This document shows positions 62,617-64,000 of a stretch of DNA of 64,000 nucleotides, one piece after another. The stretch is from Arthrobacter sp. efr-133-R2A-120 (lineage in GTDB: Bacteria; Actinomycetota; Actinomycetes; Actinomycetales; Micrococcaceae): NCBI RefSeq assembly GCF_030209835.1, contig NZ_JARVRF010000007.1:1-64000 (forward strand). The letters are read 5' to 3'. Below the pieces are notes generated by a model. It saw only the letters and a program-made list of their open reading frames with translations, was not told the DNA's origin and did not search any database. Every line of letters begins with the position of its first letter. Position 1 is the stretch's first letter. The position numbers and the translations under genes were made by a program.

Positions 62617-62784
62617 CTATTCGGTAACGCCTACGAGGCATTCCTTGAGGTTCGCCGCCTCTGCTGCGTTGAGCTCGACCACCAGCCGTCCTCCGCCTTC
62701 GAGCGGCACACGCATGATCAGGCTGCGGCCCTCTTTGGTTACTTCCATAGGGCCGTCGCCAGTACGTGGTTTCATAGCCGCCAT
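62617..62784 (-). CDS. DUF3117 small protein
   Basis: 55 residues. MAAMKPRTGDGPMEVTKEGR and the following MRVPLEGGGRLVVEL are the DUF3117 signature, a short protein very strongly conserved in actinobacteria (Rv1211-like) with unknown function. ATG at 62784 has GGAGGGG about 9 bases upstream. Confidence 0.88.
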   Translation of the reverse strand: MAAMKPRTGDGPMEVTKEGRSLIMRVPLEGGGRLVVELNAAEAANLKECLVGVTE

Positions 62785-63014
62785 TAGGAAAATCCCCTCC
62801 AGTTGTCCCAAATCCCGCCAACCCGGCCGGGTTGGCTCCGCGTGGAATATACGGCGTCGACAGTCATGGCAGTTCAGTCGTCGTCGCCGGGCACCCGAGA
62901 GTGCCTTTGTCCTTGCTTGTGTCCATTATCTCGTAATTACCCGCCCGTAGCTAATTGATGGACTTTTCCCGGCGGGCCGTGATCGCGCTTGAACAGGCGA
63001 AACGACGCGGTGCC

Positions 63015-64000
63015 TCACGGAGGATAGTCGCCGCCGCCCGGCAACTGCGCCCACGCCCACAGCCAGACGATCCATACGATCTGGAGGAGGAAGAACATGA
63101 CCACCACAGTGCCCCGGTAGGCCTTCGAACGGGACAACCAGGCCGCGCTGAGCGCCAAGGGGAACAATGGCAAGAGCATCCGGAACGTACTCGTCTGGGG
63201 GTGCAGGAAGACGAGAAGATACCCCATGTAGCACGTGCACCACAGCCTTAGTTCGGTGCCCAGGGCCCGGACAGGTTTGCTCAACATCAGCAGGGCAAAG
63301 AGAGCCAGGAAGACGAACGGCGCAAGGATGCCGAGTACCGGTCCGAAGAGCATTTGACCAGTCTCGAACCACGGCTTGAACGGAACGAGGTCGTCCCCGC
63401 GCCAGACAGTTTCGGTCTTGGTGTAGGCGAGCGGATCCCCCGTGACTGCCCAGGCAATGGCCGGCCAAGCGAAAGCCCCAGCCACGCTGACCACTACGAG
63501 CGCGGCCAGCGATCCAAGTTCCCGGAGCGTCGGAATGGACCGGGCTGCGGGCACGCCGGCTGGCACGTCGCCTGGCACTGATGGGCGGCGCCCGAACCTC
63601 TTCCACAAGTGGTGGAGCAGGAGCAGCCCTGCCATGGCTGCGAAGGGCACGCCGGTGGGCCGCGACAGGCACATGAGCAAGACCACGGGTATCGCCCCGA
63701 GGTACTTGCGACGCACGATCAGCAGGAGGGAAGCCGCCAGGAGCAGGGTATTGAGGGATTCAGCGTAGGGGACCTGCAGGATGGCCGAGACGGGGAACAT
63801 CGAGAAGAAGGTCAGTGCCCACAGTGCCGTGGTTCGCCCGGCGTATTCGCGGAACAGTTTGTAGACCACCAGGGCCGCTCCGAGCCCGGCCACCATGGCG
63901 ACGACCGTCAGCGCGGGCAGCGTCGCCAGTCCGGCGAGGGCGCCGAGGGCCCTGGCAAGGTAGGGAAACAGCGGATAGAACGCCCAGGAATTTTCCGCGA
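63015..64000 (-). CDS. Polytopic membrane glycosyltransferase, PIG-V-like (partial)
   Basis: The visible 328 residues run off the right edge of the window, so the N-terminus is missing. Near the edge the text WAFYPLFPYLARALG resembles the F-P-L-Y-P loop of PIG-V/polyprenyl-phosphate mannosyltransferases. About eight membrane helices follow, with VPYAESLNTLLL and LSRPTGVPFAA typical of the same group. It probably transfers mannose or another sugar from a lipid carrier outside the membrane. Substrate and partner are unknown. Confidence 0.75.
   Translation of the reverse strand, partial: AENSWAFYPLFPYLARALGALAGLATLPALTVVAMVAGLGAALVVYKLFREYAGRTTALWALTFFSMFPVSAILQVPYAESLNTLLLAASLLLIVRRKYLGAIPVVLLMCLSRPTGVPFAAMAGLLLLHHLWKRFGRRPSVPGDVPAGVPAARSIPTLRELGSLAALVVVSVAGAFAWPAIAWAVTGDPLAYTKTETVWRGDDLVPFKPWFETGQMLFGPVLGILAPFVFLALFALLMLSKPVRALGTELRLWCTCYMGYLLVFLHPQTSTFRMLLPLFPLALSAAWLSRSKAYRGTVVVMFFLLQIVWIVWLWAWAQLPGGGDYPP

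Overview
The window looks like chromosome of a high-GC actinobacterium of the Micrococcaceae, most like Arthrobacter and its relatives (genus is an inference). Supporting signs are strong GC bias, frequent GTG and TTG starts, AdnAB in place of RecBCD or AddAB, the coproporphyrin-dependent heme route, and a sigE / anti-sigma / tatB / mrp neighbourhood. From memory, two blocks keep the gene order of Mycobacterium tuberculosis: 2300-20880 resembles Rv3193c-Rv3204 (continued by moeZ, tetR, DUF3107 and DEAD helicase, like Rv3206c-Rv3211), and 56553-62541 resembles Rv1232c-Rv1220c read backwards.

Layout. 1-2100 is a small accessory islet between two identical initiator tRNA-Met genes. It holds the 3' end of a decayed group II intron, gene fragments and a tandem array resembling IS21-type ends. 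2300-21680 is a genome-maintenance block: UPF0182 membrane protein, PDZ/Lon-like protease, zincin-fold protein, YgjP-type metallopeptidase, UvrD2, NudC, a phosphotransferase-like protein, AdnB, AdnA, an alkyltransferase-like protein and a DnaQ-type exonuclease. 22035-24508 is a polar amino-acid ABC importer. 24593-25903 is a secreted or anchored family 3 glycoside hydrolase.

25970-37423 holds all nine enzymes from glutamyl-tRNA to heme b: hemA reads one way, and hemE-cgoX-chdC-cpfC-hemC-hemD-hemB-(LLM oxidoreductase)-hemL reads the other way with tight start/stop overlaps. 37440-41749 has an SDR oxidoreductase, MoeZ, a TetR regulator, DUF3107, a small membrane protein and a pterin dehydratase/glyoxalase-like fusion. 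41810-45020 is thiamine synthesis: thiO-thiS-thiG behind a TPP riboswitch, and divergent thiE. 45058-51936 has an RNB ribonuclease, a DEAD-box helicase, an orphan DNA methyltransferase, a PHP phosphoesterase and an aminopeptidase P.

52001-55651 looks acquired or rearranged: a truncated gene end, a second IS21-like repeat array, a 19-bp perfect hairpin, a truncated reading frame and a two-gene FtsX-type ABC exporter of lower GC. 55655-62784 returns to conserved core: a stress protein, MgtE-N/CBS protein, DUF1003 protein, Mrp, TatB, anti-sigma factor, SigE, O-methyltransferase and DUF3117. A partial PIG-V-like membrane glycosyltransferase runs off the right edge.

I found no CRISPR array, prophage, rRNA operon or clear new defence system. 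The best leads are the two IS21-like repeat arrays with the cargo and gene scars beside one of them, the perfect hairpin inside the heme operon, the LLM oxidoreductase embedded in that operon, the orphan methyltransferase, and 17-bp repeats that rewrite the C-terminus of AdnB.
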